64,000 bases of DNA, taken from Lanius collurio. Its lineage: Eukaryota > Chordata > Aves > Passeriformes > Laniidae. Position 1 is the stretch's first letter, and each line of letters starts with the position of its first letter. Below, in pieces: positions 48,697-60,779 of this stretch. The notes beneath the pieces were generated by a model, which did not search any database, was not told where the DNA came from, and saw nothing but the letters and a program-made list of their open reading frames with translations. The translations under genes were made by a program, and so were the position numbers. Location of the stretch: NCBI GenBank assembly GCA_020086605.1, contig JACBWW010000004.1:19975624-20039623 (forward strand). The letters are read 5' to 3'.

Positions 48697-50905
48697 GTAA
48701 TAAAGAAAAAAGTTACATCTATTTCACTTTGAAACAAATTATTATGAAGCAGCAGATTACAATTGGAGAGACGATGAAGAAAGGCAAAATGTTAGTGGTA
48801 TCAACTGGAGTGAATTAACTGGGGTATTCAGGCACAGACTCAAGAAATGGATTGACTCTCAGATGGAGTTTTAGTGGTGTGAAAACTTTGCATTTTTTCA
48901 GCACACCGAAAAGCAATCTACCTGATTTTCCCAAAAGTACAAAAGCAATCAGGTATCATTTCAGTCTGTTGCCTGCTAAGATGGATGGGGAACCCTAGAA
49001 AGAATGGGAACAAAAAAAACCCAGAAAATCTTTCTTGTACACCAGTTCATTTTCAATAAACATACTTATTTCTCATAAATTTTTTCTTAAAAAGGAATTT
49101 TCCAAAACACTTCTGGAAGAAAATATAGCCTTTGTTGTTGATTTGCTTATTTGGCCAATAAAGTGAGAAGTAGTATACAAACCATTTTGGATGCTGCAGG
49201 GACTCAGACTGGGTTTCTCTTGGAGTTTTCTTTTCCAAACTTTTTCTAGCTATTTCAGTCATTTAAGAGGTGCTTTTAAGCAGAAATTCCAACACATGTA
49301 CTAATAATTTTAATTTTTTTCTCTTCTGTTTACAACCTGTTACTTCAATAACTTCCCTTAACATCTTCAGCCTGTTATCACCAGGTTAAATATGTCTAGT
49401 CTTGAGTGGGTCCAGGAAGGATTTCTGTGGGAATGTGTGGGAGATTTCCAAATCTGCTGGTCTGAAAGAGCCCGACTTTCATTTTCAGACTTAAAAATGT
49501 TAAACTAATTTTTCCCAGAGTTACCTAAGATGCACATGTACTGCACATTTCTTCAGCATTTTAAACCTGTAATTGAATGGGCTTAGCAAACAGAAAATTA
49601 TTCTAGAAGGTGAATATCCTGGCCTTAAGACCTAATACTCTGAGCACATGTTAATTTTTATTCCACTGGTACAAATAGAACTGTCTTAGATGCAGGGATT
49701 TCAACATCTTGTCAAAGTGTTCCACCGCAGCAGAATTAATCTTCTTGAACATATCATATCCAGTGATCAGGAAAAAGTAAACTCCCTCTAGAATAAGCTT
49801 ATTGCATTCATAAATTGAGTCTTATTTGCTAAATAGATTTTAATCAATATTATCCATTCACAAAAATTATATTCACAGAATGTGACAACAAGAATATAAT
49901 TTGCTGTACTGGGATGGTGACAAAACAGAGTACTTACTTACCCTGTAATTGCCATTCAGATCAGAAAATAAAAGGGGAGGCACACCAAACTAATTAAGAC
50001 ACCATGGCATTCTGACCTAATGACCAGGATCTTGGAAAAGTGGTTGTTAAATATTCACAGCTGTTAACTCTCGCAGTTTCACTGTAAGATAACACCAATG
50101 AAAGGAGGGCAAAGTCAATACTGGTGTGCTTAAATCAATGCAATGGAGACCGTGTAGCTGTAATATTTTCACATGTATCCACTCATGAACTGTAACTTGT
50201 GGTGTAGTGTGAGACTCTGCAAAGAGGTGGAATAGTAACAAAAGGAGAAAGCAGCATCTGTCTTCAGAACTTGCTTTCCCAAGAGACAAGCATGAAAAGA
50301 GAAGGAATAGCAGAGAGGAGGCTCAAGAGGCATTGTGCTGTCCTAAAGAGAGTAAAAAGAGTGAGCTACAGGTAATATGAAATGCCATATTTGTCATCCT
50401 TCAAGGAGTGCTCAGAGAAGATGGGCTCAGTAAGGAAGTGCCAGCCTCTGTAGGGGTAAGTTCCCATCCTCAGCAGGTAAAGTGGGGAGCTGCTCTTAGT
50501 GTTGTGCATGTACATTCAAGCAGGAAATCTGACATCATTCACTTGTCACATTGTGATGTAATAGGCTGTGATTCACATCTCTTTAGAGACACTTTCCTCC
50601 CATGGAATATGGAACTGTGGCTCGCAAGGGAGAATGACAACGTGAAATCTGTGGGCGATGTGCTCCTAAAGAAATCAGTATTTTTGTCAGTTCTTCCTCT
50701 GAAGCCCATAATTTCTGCCACATCTGTAGTTCAGCACTTATTTTTATAGTTATTTATTCAAAAAAAAATTTCAAAATAAGGACTGCAGCTAAATAATTTC
50801 TGACTTGCCCACCTGGATGACATCCCAGTTCTCTTCAGTATAGCCTTCCTATTTTATTAACCAAACCAAAAGATACTAAAATAGTAGCTCTCCATTTGCC
50901 TCACA

Positions 50906-51225
50906 TGGGATAGAGTTAATTTTCGTCCTAGTAGCTAGTAGTACAGAGCTGTGTTTTTTGGATTTAGTATGAAAATAATATTGATAACTCACTGTTTTGG
51001 CTGTTGCTAAGCAGCATTTACACTAAGTCAAGGAATTCTCGGCTTCTCAGACCTCCCCAAGTGAGGCTGTTGGCTGAGGGTCACACAAAAATGAGAGGAG
51101 ACACCACCAGGACAGCTGACCCAAAATGACCAAAGAGTTTTTCCATATCATATGACATCATAAACCAAGGGGAAGGGTGGCCCAGGGCCGCTGCTCAGGA
51201 ACTGCCTGGACATCAGTCTTAGAAA
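50906..51225 (+). mobile_element. Truncated ERV-L-type LTR
   Basis: Begins TGGGATAGAGTTAATTTTCG and continues with CTAGTAGC, TTGATAACTCACTG, a stretch around ACACTAAGTCAAGG, CAGGACAGCTGACCC, TGACCAAAGAG and CATATGACATCAT. This order of words is that of a long terminal repeat common in bird genomes and attributed to ERV-L-like elements. It ends near GAACTGCCTGGACATCAG; the R and U5 parts with the polyadenylation signal and the terminal CA are missing. No internal retroviral genes flank it, so it is a decayed, non-functional solo fragment. The plus strand is the sense strand of the LTR. Confidence 0.85.
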
Positions 51226-52222
51226 TCCTAGGAAATGCTGACTTTCTGACCTCTCTGCCTCCTGAAGGCTGACAGAATTCAGCATATCACATGAGTAAGT
51301 CATAAACTGTTCTATTCCTCCAAGTCTTCAAAAATAATTTCAGTGTTTACTTACTCTAAGAATGTAAAGCTACTTCAGTGAATGCTTTTCTCCCCCCACT
51401 CTTTCTACTTGAAAATTAAATTACACATGGTAAGCAAACTTCATCTTATGTATAGGTATTATTATAAGAACAGAATATGAAAAAACATCCCTGAAGGACT
51501 TTCTAAAAACTTCAAGTCATTCACTTTGATTTTACATACCCAATATTACCGTTCTCGCAAAGATCTTCGTAAATTATTTCTTTATAATGTATAGATACAG
51601 TACAATGCACAAAATAATGTGTATATTAGTGAGAAACTTGGTTTGTTTTAAATTATCCATCTAGGAATCCAAATAAGTAACTAGTCAATTTTGTCAAAAT
51701 AGTTCAGACTTGTAATACCTAAGAATCTCGCCTGAAGAAATTGCAGATTAAATATTATTACAGATGTTCTGCAAATGCTTTAGATTAATCAATATATTTG
51801 GAAGACTGTTGGCAAACAGTTTATAGCCAAAAATATGAGGAAAACAATATTAAATAACTTGTATTGGTTTCTATAGCAAATTCAGATTTGGTTTGGCATG
51901 ACACATATTTTAAATACTAGCTCAAATGTTCTTGTCAAAACCATTAAATTTATGGAATTGGAACAAATATTGGTGTAGCATTTGGGGGCAATTTGGTATG
52001 GGGTTTTGAGTATCTTTGATCTTTCACATAGGTAAGAACTTTTTGAGCTAAATTTCTTAGAAGAACAATTTCATCAGAGCCAGGAAACATAAAGTTCATG
52101 AACTGAATTAAGCTCAGCTGCTGCAGGATCTATTTGGTCTATATCCAATGGAGCTGAAAAACCTGATGCTTTAAGTGAGTTTAAAATGATCAGTTTTATT
52201 TATTCCTTATCATGACTGCAAG

Positions 52223-52280
52223 CAACAACAACAACAACAAAAAAAAAACCAAAAAACAAAACACCAGCAAAAAAAAAAAA
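52223..52280 (+). repeat. (CAA)n and A-rich low complexity
   Basis: About five CAA units pass into an A run and then A/C-rich sequence with a second poly(A) run. Confidence 0.9.
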
Positions 52281-53600
52281 GAGAAATAAAACTGAGCAGA
52301 TCATATTTGAGACACTGTGTCTGGCATTAGTTATTTTTAGTCAAAAGGATGGTTTGCTATAAGATAAAAATATTTTCAGTTCCTCCACAAAAAGATCTCA
52401 CTCTTTGGAGGAAGACACGTAGTCTCCTGAAGTGTAGCAGTTTTGCTTTTTTTTCCCATATGTACTCCACATCTCAAATCTTATTTGCATAAATGAAAAT
52501 GGGTCAAGCCCTACACTAGAAGCAGAAGCTGTAACAGTCATTGATCACAATATTGTTCAAAACTGACCTCCTTCTAAATAGCAACATAATTTCACAAAAT
52601 TTTCCTGAGATTCAGGTCTCAAACCTGCATTTTCTATAGAGTGACTTTAAACCTTCTCAAACACTGCCTCACTAATGTCATTTTTTCTGAACACAGACAA
52701 ATTTATATTTTTATTTATATTTCTTTCTTTCCTCATGGATATTTAAAACTCCTCACAACTTTGAAAAATCCCTCTTATTAAGACTCACTTGCACAGATCA
52801 GCCTTGGCCAAAGGCAGAAATGAAACCCTAAGCAAATTCTTTAGCCTCCCTGCACCACAGGCATTGCAGAGAGGTGAGCACTGAGTTTTGTTCTCTGCAG
52901 GTCTGCAGCCAGAAGTCTTTTCTCCTAGGATAAAATTCTTCTGATAGGTGTCAAGGTCTATCTTCTAACACAATAAAACATAAATATTTTCCTGACAGCA
53001 GAAGGTAAAAATTTGCCCTTTAATAGTAGCTTACAGTAATATTCCTGTTTTGTATAGCATAAGTCCATTGTGGGGCATTCAGGGCATAGTTATTTGTTTC
53101 TGGTAGCATTAGCTTCTTTTAATAGAAAAAAAGCACCTCTCAGATGCTAGTTAGTGTGTAAGATCTTAGCTAGGATATCCTGAAAGGTTTATGCAAAGGC
53201 AAAGGAGAAGGAATGGCTTAAACCCTTTTTGGAGGTGATTTAAGCTGATCCTTTTACTGTGTATTGCAACATGCAGATTTCCAGTTATCAATCCCCAGTA
53301 AATGAGGCAGTAACCAGCAACAGAATTGAACACGCTAACAGAATTTTCTGAATTTGTCCTGCAAATGTCAATGCACTGGTTCAATCAGCTGATGGCAGCA
53401 TCCTGATAAAAAATTTATTTATTCATGAGTTCTACATCTAGTTGCTAGTAAAGCAATTAAAATTCCCTTACACAACCCACAGAATTAGTAGATTTAAAAA
53501 CATTCACTGTGTTGGTTCGAAATTTAACAAAGAATAAGTACTGTTGATTCTAGAAGTCTTTTTTTTACCCCTTCAGAGAACAAGCCTTAACAGAGGTCAC

Positions 53601-53616
53601 ATTTTAGATCTAAAAT
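53601..53616. repeat. Perfect 16-bp palindrome
   Basis: ATTTTAGATCTAAAAT is fully self-complementary with no spacer. It could form a symmetric protein-binding site; function unknown. Confidence 0.9.
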
Positions 53617-53899
53617 ATGGAGATAATGAGACTCATCTCTTTTTTATATTGCTTTAAAATCTTCTGATGAAAAGTGCTAAATAAGACCTTGATATTGTTA
53701 TGATTAATGCTCATAATCATCATCTTGTCAGTACTTTTTCCCCTTCTGACCTTGTAGTTTCCATGTAGTAAAAGGCACTTACCTCACTGCTTGATCAAGC
53801 TCTTAAGACAGCTCAGGCAGCAGGTTTATGCCTCCTTTCCAGGAGGTGGATTCAAGAATCTACCTAGGTGGCTTGATAAAAGGAATGGGATGCTCTGAG

Positions 53900-53930
53900 A
53901 AAAAAAAAAAAAAAGAAGAACTTTTTTTTT
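53900..53930. repeat. Adjacent poly(A) and poly(T)
   Basis: Fifteen A residues (53900-53914) are followed closely by nine T residues (53922-53930), making a potential short A-T hairpin. Confidence 0.85.
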
Positions 53931-54451
53931 AAATCTTTGGTTCTTATTTATCCAAGGAAGTTTTTCTTCTCCTCTCAGGCTTTTTCTCCTTGGATCACTG
54001 TCTCTTTAGGTAGGACATCCAGGGAAATCATTCTGAATAATTTTATTTGAGAGGGGATTATTAAGGATAGTGTTTTAGCAATGGGGAGAACTCTTGATCA
54101 GCAGATCTCATTCCACTGCAGTAATTACAGGCTTGTGGGCAAAATTTGGGGGTATCTCCCTGCTGGATTTTGGCTATCTGGCATGAGCTGCTAGATGCAG
54201 CCTCATCAGAAACAGGATTTGGACCAACACTGTTGTAGTGCAGGGAATCCTTACAACAATATATATGACAGCGATGGACTTGGAAGGAAAGATGAAGTGA
54301 TATTTTTGTAGATGTTCAGAGATGTTTTATTCCTCCAGCTGCATGACTGGAGTTCCCAGGCAGACTCAGTCATGGGACCCTGCTCTCTCTTTCTGGGCCC
54401 CGAGTACCCAAACCACCCCATCAGGAACAGGTATGGGGCACATGTGACATG

Positions 54452-54470
54452 GGGACAGGGACAGGGACAG
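54452..54470 (+). repeat. Short GGGACA hexanucleotide repeat
   Basis: Three tandem GGGACA units lie in a local GC-rich patch. Confidence 0.9.
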
Positions 54471-57400
54471 ACCCGTACCCTGCAGGGTCCCAACCCCGGG
54501 GATTTCAGGGGAAGGCACCTCCACACAACACTGTGAAGAGAAGTTAGAGTTTAAGGAATTGTGTAAATTACACTTTGATGCTTTTCTGCTTGTACTGGCA
54601 CTGGTGTTTCTCACAGGCTGCAAAAAGTGGCTTTTACAGGAGCTGCATCCTTATGTGAGATCTCAACTCTACTGCCCCACCCTAAAGCAAAATGAAAACT
54701 CACTGAGTAAAATCCTGGTCTCAGTAGAGTTAATGAAAAGACCTCCTCTAGCACTAGACAGAAGTCTTCTATCCTCTGGTTGTGCAAACGTATTCTGGAA
54801 AGCTTCATTCACAGGTAGAATATTGTCTAGGCTTTTTTTAAATGCACACATTTCGAAAAAATACACTGTATAAAATCATGAATCCAGAACAAAACAAATG
54901 TTTTTAGTAGATGTCTTTGAAAGTTTAACCACTGCACCCTCTTTCCCCAAGAGAAAAAGTCCCATTACCAGGCGGGACTTATTGAGTGTAAATCCACTTA
55001 TAATGAGCTTCACTCATATACTTCTCTGTAAAACTGAAAATAGAATTTTTTTTTTTCAATACTGAAGATGTTTGAACATGAGATGAGTGGATATAAAACT
55101 TCTACTTATTTACTCACATATCTATAATTGAGCTGTTCCTAAATTTGAACATTGAGTGAAGTGTGACAAATTTCTTTGTATTTCAGAGAGCAACGCTGTG
55201 GTGGAACATTAAACATAAATTAATTTTAGCTTCTTTAAATTTTAGCTACTTTTTTTAATTAAATTCATCAATGTATGAATCAATATAAATTATCAATGTT
55301 TATATTAAATTCATCCATATAATTGTGGTGATGTTGGACAAACTACTTAGATTTAAAGCTTGTATAAAGAGATATGACTTCATATCATATTCCACTGCCA
55401 TATAACAATACTAATTGTTACCTACACCATTGTAGGATCCAAACTTACAGGAAACTGTAGGAAATGGATATCCTGAAACAAAGAGACCAAGTAGGGACTT
55501 CTCTGTCATTGCAGATTAACTAAATATTATTTAACGAACTTGCTTCTTTTCTGTTGCAATGTTTGTTTCTGTGTTTCTAGGTAGCGTTTGCCCTTATGAA
55601 ATGGATCAGAATGCATTAAGAAAACACTTAATGATATTGTAAATAGAATAGCTGAGCAAGGTTATCAAGTAAAGCAACTTGATAAAATCAAGTAAAGTCA
55701 TTTATTTTACCTTTCTGTTAGTTCATGTCTCACTACTGTAAGTAGAACATATTTGCATTCTAGGTAATGTGACTGACCTGGGAATGCCAGTTCCCTAAGT
55801 TCTGGCAAGAAGAAATTTGTTACATATTTAAAACAAGCAGAGATTGCCATTTTCAGGCTATAATCTGGCACTGCAGATTCTCACCCACGGAACTGAGGTA
55901 CAGCTTGTGGTGGTATACCCAAAACTCTGAGGCAAAATAGTAGTTGATACATTCCCCTCTGGAAAAACAGAATTCACTTCCTAAGTTACTGAAACTATGT
56001 GATGGTTTTGGCATTAACAAACATATGACCTACATTTTCCACAACACAGTAGCCAACTACAAGCACTTTTTAAAAATGCAAATATTTCTGGAAAAACTTA
56101 CTGAAATCCATCAAATTCTATTTTAAGGAGGAAAATGCACTAGATTTAACTGAGACTTAAGCCAGGAAACATTTATTTGGAATAACTGTATAAGTACTTA
56201 TGTTTCTTCTCACTAAAGTTCAAGAGTTTCCACTTTTTGAAGTTCCAGAACTTCATACATTCAGATGTTTAATGAGGTCTAAAATAATTGTGGTTACACA
56301 TTTATAGCTGTTTTGACCAGCAGGTAAGATAATTAAAAGCACATGAACAGAATACCCAGGAAGTAGTTTTTTTGTGCATCAAGTTTTCTCTTTTCATGAC
56401 AATTTTCCAATGCCAAGGTTCCTACAATAGTCAGAATGTCTAAATATTATTAAGAATTAGTAGGAAATTCACTTTGATAATTTTCCTCTAAAATTGCCTA
56501 TATGCAGGCTGAATTCAAGGTTAGATATTAAACTGCAAGACAAGACCTGCAGACCAGTTGGGTTTGTCTTGCAAATAAGGGAAGCAAGTGGTTAGGGTCA
56601 CATATATCTGTATATTGTCTTTGCAGCCATCCTGAATGCTGTTTTAACTTGGGTATTACAAAGAGACATGGGGAGAGGGAAGAAGTAAGTTTGATGGTAC
56701 AAATTTTATTTCTTAAGGAGAACTATCCAAACTAAAAGAGAAACAAAAAAGACCTCCTATTAGCAGTAGTTGCTTAACTGCTACTCGGGAAAGAGGCAGG
56801 GAGTTCATGAAAATAAGAGATTAATAAATATATTCTCATTCTTCAAAATGCCTCCCTCACAGTAAACATCTAAGCATATGTGTAGGGCATTGTAGAGGAA
56901 CTGTCAGTAGTGCCATCAGAGCTTGGTCTTTGGAAAATTTCATCATCCAACAAATTTAGTAAGTCTCAAATTCACGTTAAGATCTTCCACTTTTCTTGAA
57001 AGTCACAGGGAGGTGATCAACCCTTTTCCGTGCCAGATCAGTCACTCTCTGCTTAAACTCAGATGTCTCTCCCAAATAACCTTGACTTACATTATTTTTA
57101 CATTTCTTTGTATATTTTCCTCATTTCTTTGCTGAATTAGTTGTGTTTATTTTTACCTCACTCTGCCAGCTGCACAGATACCACTAGCTGTGAGACAAAA
57201 CCCTTCACAGCTGGAAACAGCCTAAAATAAGCACTGGGATGATGCCACAGATACACAGCATCAATTAGCAGCAGGAGCAGCTGTTGCAGCAAGCAAAGAC
57301 CTTCCTGTGTTTGGTTTGCTCCCTTGTCATTTAGCATCAGATGACACCACTCCTCATCAGGATGCAGTCACTGCACGCGTGCTGCACAACAGTCATTCCA

Positions 57401-57750
57401 GCACAGAGGGCCAGAATATGTCTTTGGAGCCACTTACATGGAGCATAAGGTCTGTTTTGAGGCTGTAAGTAGTGCACAGGGAGTTTTTGCTGGCCCCAAT
57501 ACGTCTGAGCATCCCTTATGGCAAGCCAAGCACAGTGAGAGGTTAGTTACTGAGTAGCTGCCCTATTTTTAGGTGGTTTTTGAGAGTTCTCCATCACCTC
57601 AGCGACACTGTCCCAAGGACAATACATGCCACAGAGGCCTCAAAATCACTGATGATGCTACACAAATCCAAGGGAGTGTTATTTGCATGAACTCATCCTT
57701 GAAACTGTAGCAAAATGGTAGCTCAGGCTTCTGCTACTTGCCCCTGATTT

Positions 57751-57849
57751 CAGGGGGAGACAGAGAGAAAGAGGGAAGGGATGAGGGGATGAGAAGGAGA
57801 AAAAGAGGGCCCAAGGGAGAGGAAGAGAAAGGAGAGACAGAAAAGGACA
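57751..57849 (+). repeat. Purine-rich low-complexity tract
   Basis: About 100 bp composed almost wholly of A and G, with GAGA, GGAAG and GAGGG words and only a few pyrimidine interruptions. Such tracts can form triplex DNA and commonly vary in length. Confidence 0.9.
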
Positions 57850-60655
57850 CATTAAACTCAGGTTGTAAATTATGGGCCAGATAATGAGCCTATTTCAATA
57901 AATTGGTGTTGTTAAACCAAATACAATTATCCTCTCAGTAGTGTGTGTGTGTATGCAGGTTCATATCCTAATGACGTTGTTTCCACCAGGAATCCAAGAC
58001 ACCATCACACATCAATCTATAATAATCCTGCTGTGGAACAGAATTACTTGAAATAACTTGCCAACAAGACCTTCTAAATGAGAAAACATATGTAAGTACT
58101 GTGTGCAAAGCATTTGGAGGGAACCATGACATGAAATGCAATGAAATAAGCTTGTCTAAGACAAATTGAGCTTGGAAAGACACAGAAATTTCAGTGTCAT
58201 CTGGGAAGAATGCTTTATAGGTGGGGTTTTGGTGGACAGGCGAATTACACAATTTCTCTCAAACTCTTCTTCCAAATCTCAATATATGCAAAATTAGGTA
58301 TAAAAATTATTACAAGATTTCAATAGGTCTTTCATAAATCCAACCAGAGCATTGAAGAAAATAAGAAAATATTCATCCACATTTTTGTGTATACCTTGAA
58401 ATGGCATCATCACAAAATACAACACTGTTGTAAAATAAGTTCTTTATCATCGAATTTTTGCATTTAATTATAAAAATAGTCAGTTGAACTCAATCCAACC
58501 TCAAATTAATTGAGATTTAATAGTTTTTAATGATTCTTCAAGGAAAATTAGTAATGAAGAGTCAAGTCCCTCACAGTTGAATCACCAGGAAAATATGAAG
58601 TGAGGCATTTAATCTCAGTTCACAATGGGACAGTTCCTCAAGAGAACCAGCAATCTTTCTATTACTCACACAAATAAAAAGAGCTTTCTAAGTTTTTCCT
58701 TAGAAAGTATTCCTCTGAGCTCCAGTAAATGTCAATGCCAGACCAAGAGAAGTGCATTTTCCATTCCTAAGTGTTTAGTTCCTCCTGTATTTTAAAGCCT
58801 CAGTGAAAATGTTAATTACCTCACCATGACTGTTTCACAGACCATAATTCATGTAACTTCAAAAATTCTCAACAAGAAGAAAAAGTCAAAATGTCACAAT
58901 TTCTTCTCTTGACTTGCTAAAAGCAGCCCACAAAACTCAGCCATAATTTGCATCAGTTTTCAAAGCTTAAACATTCAATATATCTGTAAAAAAAATGTAG
59001 ATACTCAGAGCTGTGCTAATTTTTATGCCTAGAGGTACCATGTCTTTGCTGAACCACCTCCATACTGATTTTCTTGCCTAAGACTGCCCAAATTGCTTGA
59101 GCCTCTTTTTCTGCTGAGCCCACAGTTTTGGGTCTGCTTGGCTCCCCAAACCTTCCCTCACCTTATGGTGGTGGCAATGTCTTTTTCCCCTGTCCCTTGA
59201 CATCACTCCCATCATTGGGCTGCTCAATGTACAGCAGCCAAGCTCCTCTCATTTTAGGGGAAAAGGGTGATGTGACCTTCTCAGATCAGGCAGGGGCTCC
59301 AGTGGGACAGCCTGTCCAGCTAATGCAAGAGGGTATGTATGTCAAAAGCAAAGACTAAGTGTATGTGCAGTCCAAGTAATCCTGACAGGGCTCCCTGTCC
59401 CTGATATCTTTGCTGTCTGGAGTTACAGGCTTTGAATGCATGCAGCTTCTGAGGTGCACACCAGTTATAATACGAATTTACTCCTACACTTTGTGTTAGA
59501 ACTACTCTTGGTGATGCCAACATAAGAATTTCTATTACAGTTCCATTTTGTAAAAACATTTCCTCCACTGTTTTAATCATCATGTTTCAGCTGAGTTAAA
59601 GAGCTGGACTAAAGGAAAGATGTTTCACTCACTGGAGATTACTGGTGCAAATCTAACTGGTTTAAAATAAAAGAAGAGTACTTGGTAGAAGTCTTTGTGT
59701 ACCTTGTGAAGAGGAAGGTCATGTGCAGGCATCCACACCACAAAATCTGTCCACTCCACAAAACCTGTCCACACCACAAAACCTGTCCACACCTGGCATC
59801 CAGCTGTAGTCCTGTGGCAGTCTCAGATGAAAATCAAATGACAGAAGAGTATCAGAGACCACATCAATCTTTTATCCACCAAGGTAATCATGTTTGGGCT
59901 GTGAAGAACACATGTGAGTATGGAAGAGTGGGAGCTCTGCTACCACCCCCATGTGCACTGTGCATGGTCTGTGAACAAACTTAGGGCCTCTGTTCCCCGG
60001 GCTGTCAGTGTGGGGCCTTTCACCAACACTAAATTCACATAAAAGTGCTGTAAAATTTTATTAGGGAAAAAACACCCTTTAAACAGTTGGCTCACTTCTC
60101 TGCTGAAGGAAACCTTTCTCCTTGAACAGTCAAAAGTGCTCAGACCAAGACAAAAATACATTGGGAAAGTTTAGCAGAAACTGGCACCAAGCTAAACAGT
60201 AATTTCCACATGCCAAATGTCACTAACTCCTTACTTTGGTTATAAATCAGGTGTGCCTATGTATTTTCTAGACTGAAAACAATGGTCACTGAGTTATGCC
60301 TGAGTTCATGCTTCACTCTCACCCAGCCAAGACTAAGCCAAGACATTATATAGAACCACGTATTAAGTGAAACTGCTCTCAAGAGCCTATCAAATTAAAC
60401 TACACAGTGTTACATTGCTCAGTGTGGTTCTTTTCTCTTTTTTTCCAGAGAAATAGTGTGTGATTATAGCTGAAAACAAAATGAAAACATCATCACTTTC
60501 TCTTTTATTTTCTACATTTCTATTACCACATGGCAGGTAATGCAGCAGTAAAATGCCATTAAAAAAATTTACAAAGATGGGTAAGTGCCTTTGGAACTTT
60601 GGCCCATTGGGCTTTTATGCCAAATTTCATATACATTCAGTGTCTAAAAATATAT
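57850..60655. other. AT-rich non-coding DNA
   Basis: No gene recognised. It includes a mixed-composition segment at 59.1-59.35 kb and the 18-bp minisatellite at 59.73 kb. An octamer ATTTGCAT is at 58946-58953. The plus-strand frame at 59682-59984 is open only because the minisatellite unit is a multiple of three. Confidence 0.5.
59734..59795 (+). repeat. 18-bp minisatellite
   Basis: Three and a half head-to-tail copies of CACACCACAAAACCTGTC, at 59734, 59752 and 59770, with a partial fourth. Copies differ at one or two bases. The period is divisible by three, so it translates as a six-residue repeat in an open frame, but the surrounding frame has no recognised homology. Confidence 0.95.
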
Positions 60656-60658
60656 TAA

Positions 60659-60660
60659 GG

Positions 60661-60717
<57 letters not shown>

Positions 60718-60723
60718 GTACTN

Positions 60724-60775
<52 letters not shown>
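60659..60775 (+). repeat. (GATA)n microsatellite split by an N
   Basis: About fifteen GATA units (60659-60717), then GTACT and a single N at 60723, then about thirteen more units (60724-60775). Both halves end in GATGTACT. The repeated right-hand flank suggests that the assembler may have placed the same array end twice. Confidence 0.95.
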
Positions 60776-60779
60776 GTAC

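Larger units (their letters stand above)
44630..50900. other. AT-rich non-coding DNA with microsatellites
   Basis: No gene recognised. It contains tetranucleotide microsatellites (45.9 and 48.7 kb), a degenerate AT-rich tandem repeat (46.86-47.0 kb) and a GC-richer patch at about 47.55-47.77 kb. That patch contains a CAG followed by GTGAGC (47681), a donor-like site with no convincing exon upstream. The plus-strand frame at 50408-50749 (113 codons) has no recognised domain. Confidence 0.5.
51226..57750. other. AT-rich non-coding DNA
   Basis: No gene recognised. It includes (CAA)n with poly(A) at 52.22-52.28 kb, a 16-bp palindrome at 53.60 kb, poly(A)/poly(T) near 53.9 kb, a short GGGACA repeat at 54.45 kb and octamer motifs at 52483, 55751, 56076 and 57681. 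GC-richer patches at 54.3-54.5 and 57.2-57.5 kb have short frames with no recognised product. Confidence 0.5.

Noticed and set aside
50408..50749. Plus-strand frame of 113 codons
   Set aside because: No recognisable family, no CpG or promoter context, and length compatible with chance in this window.
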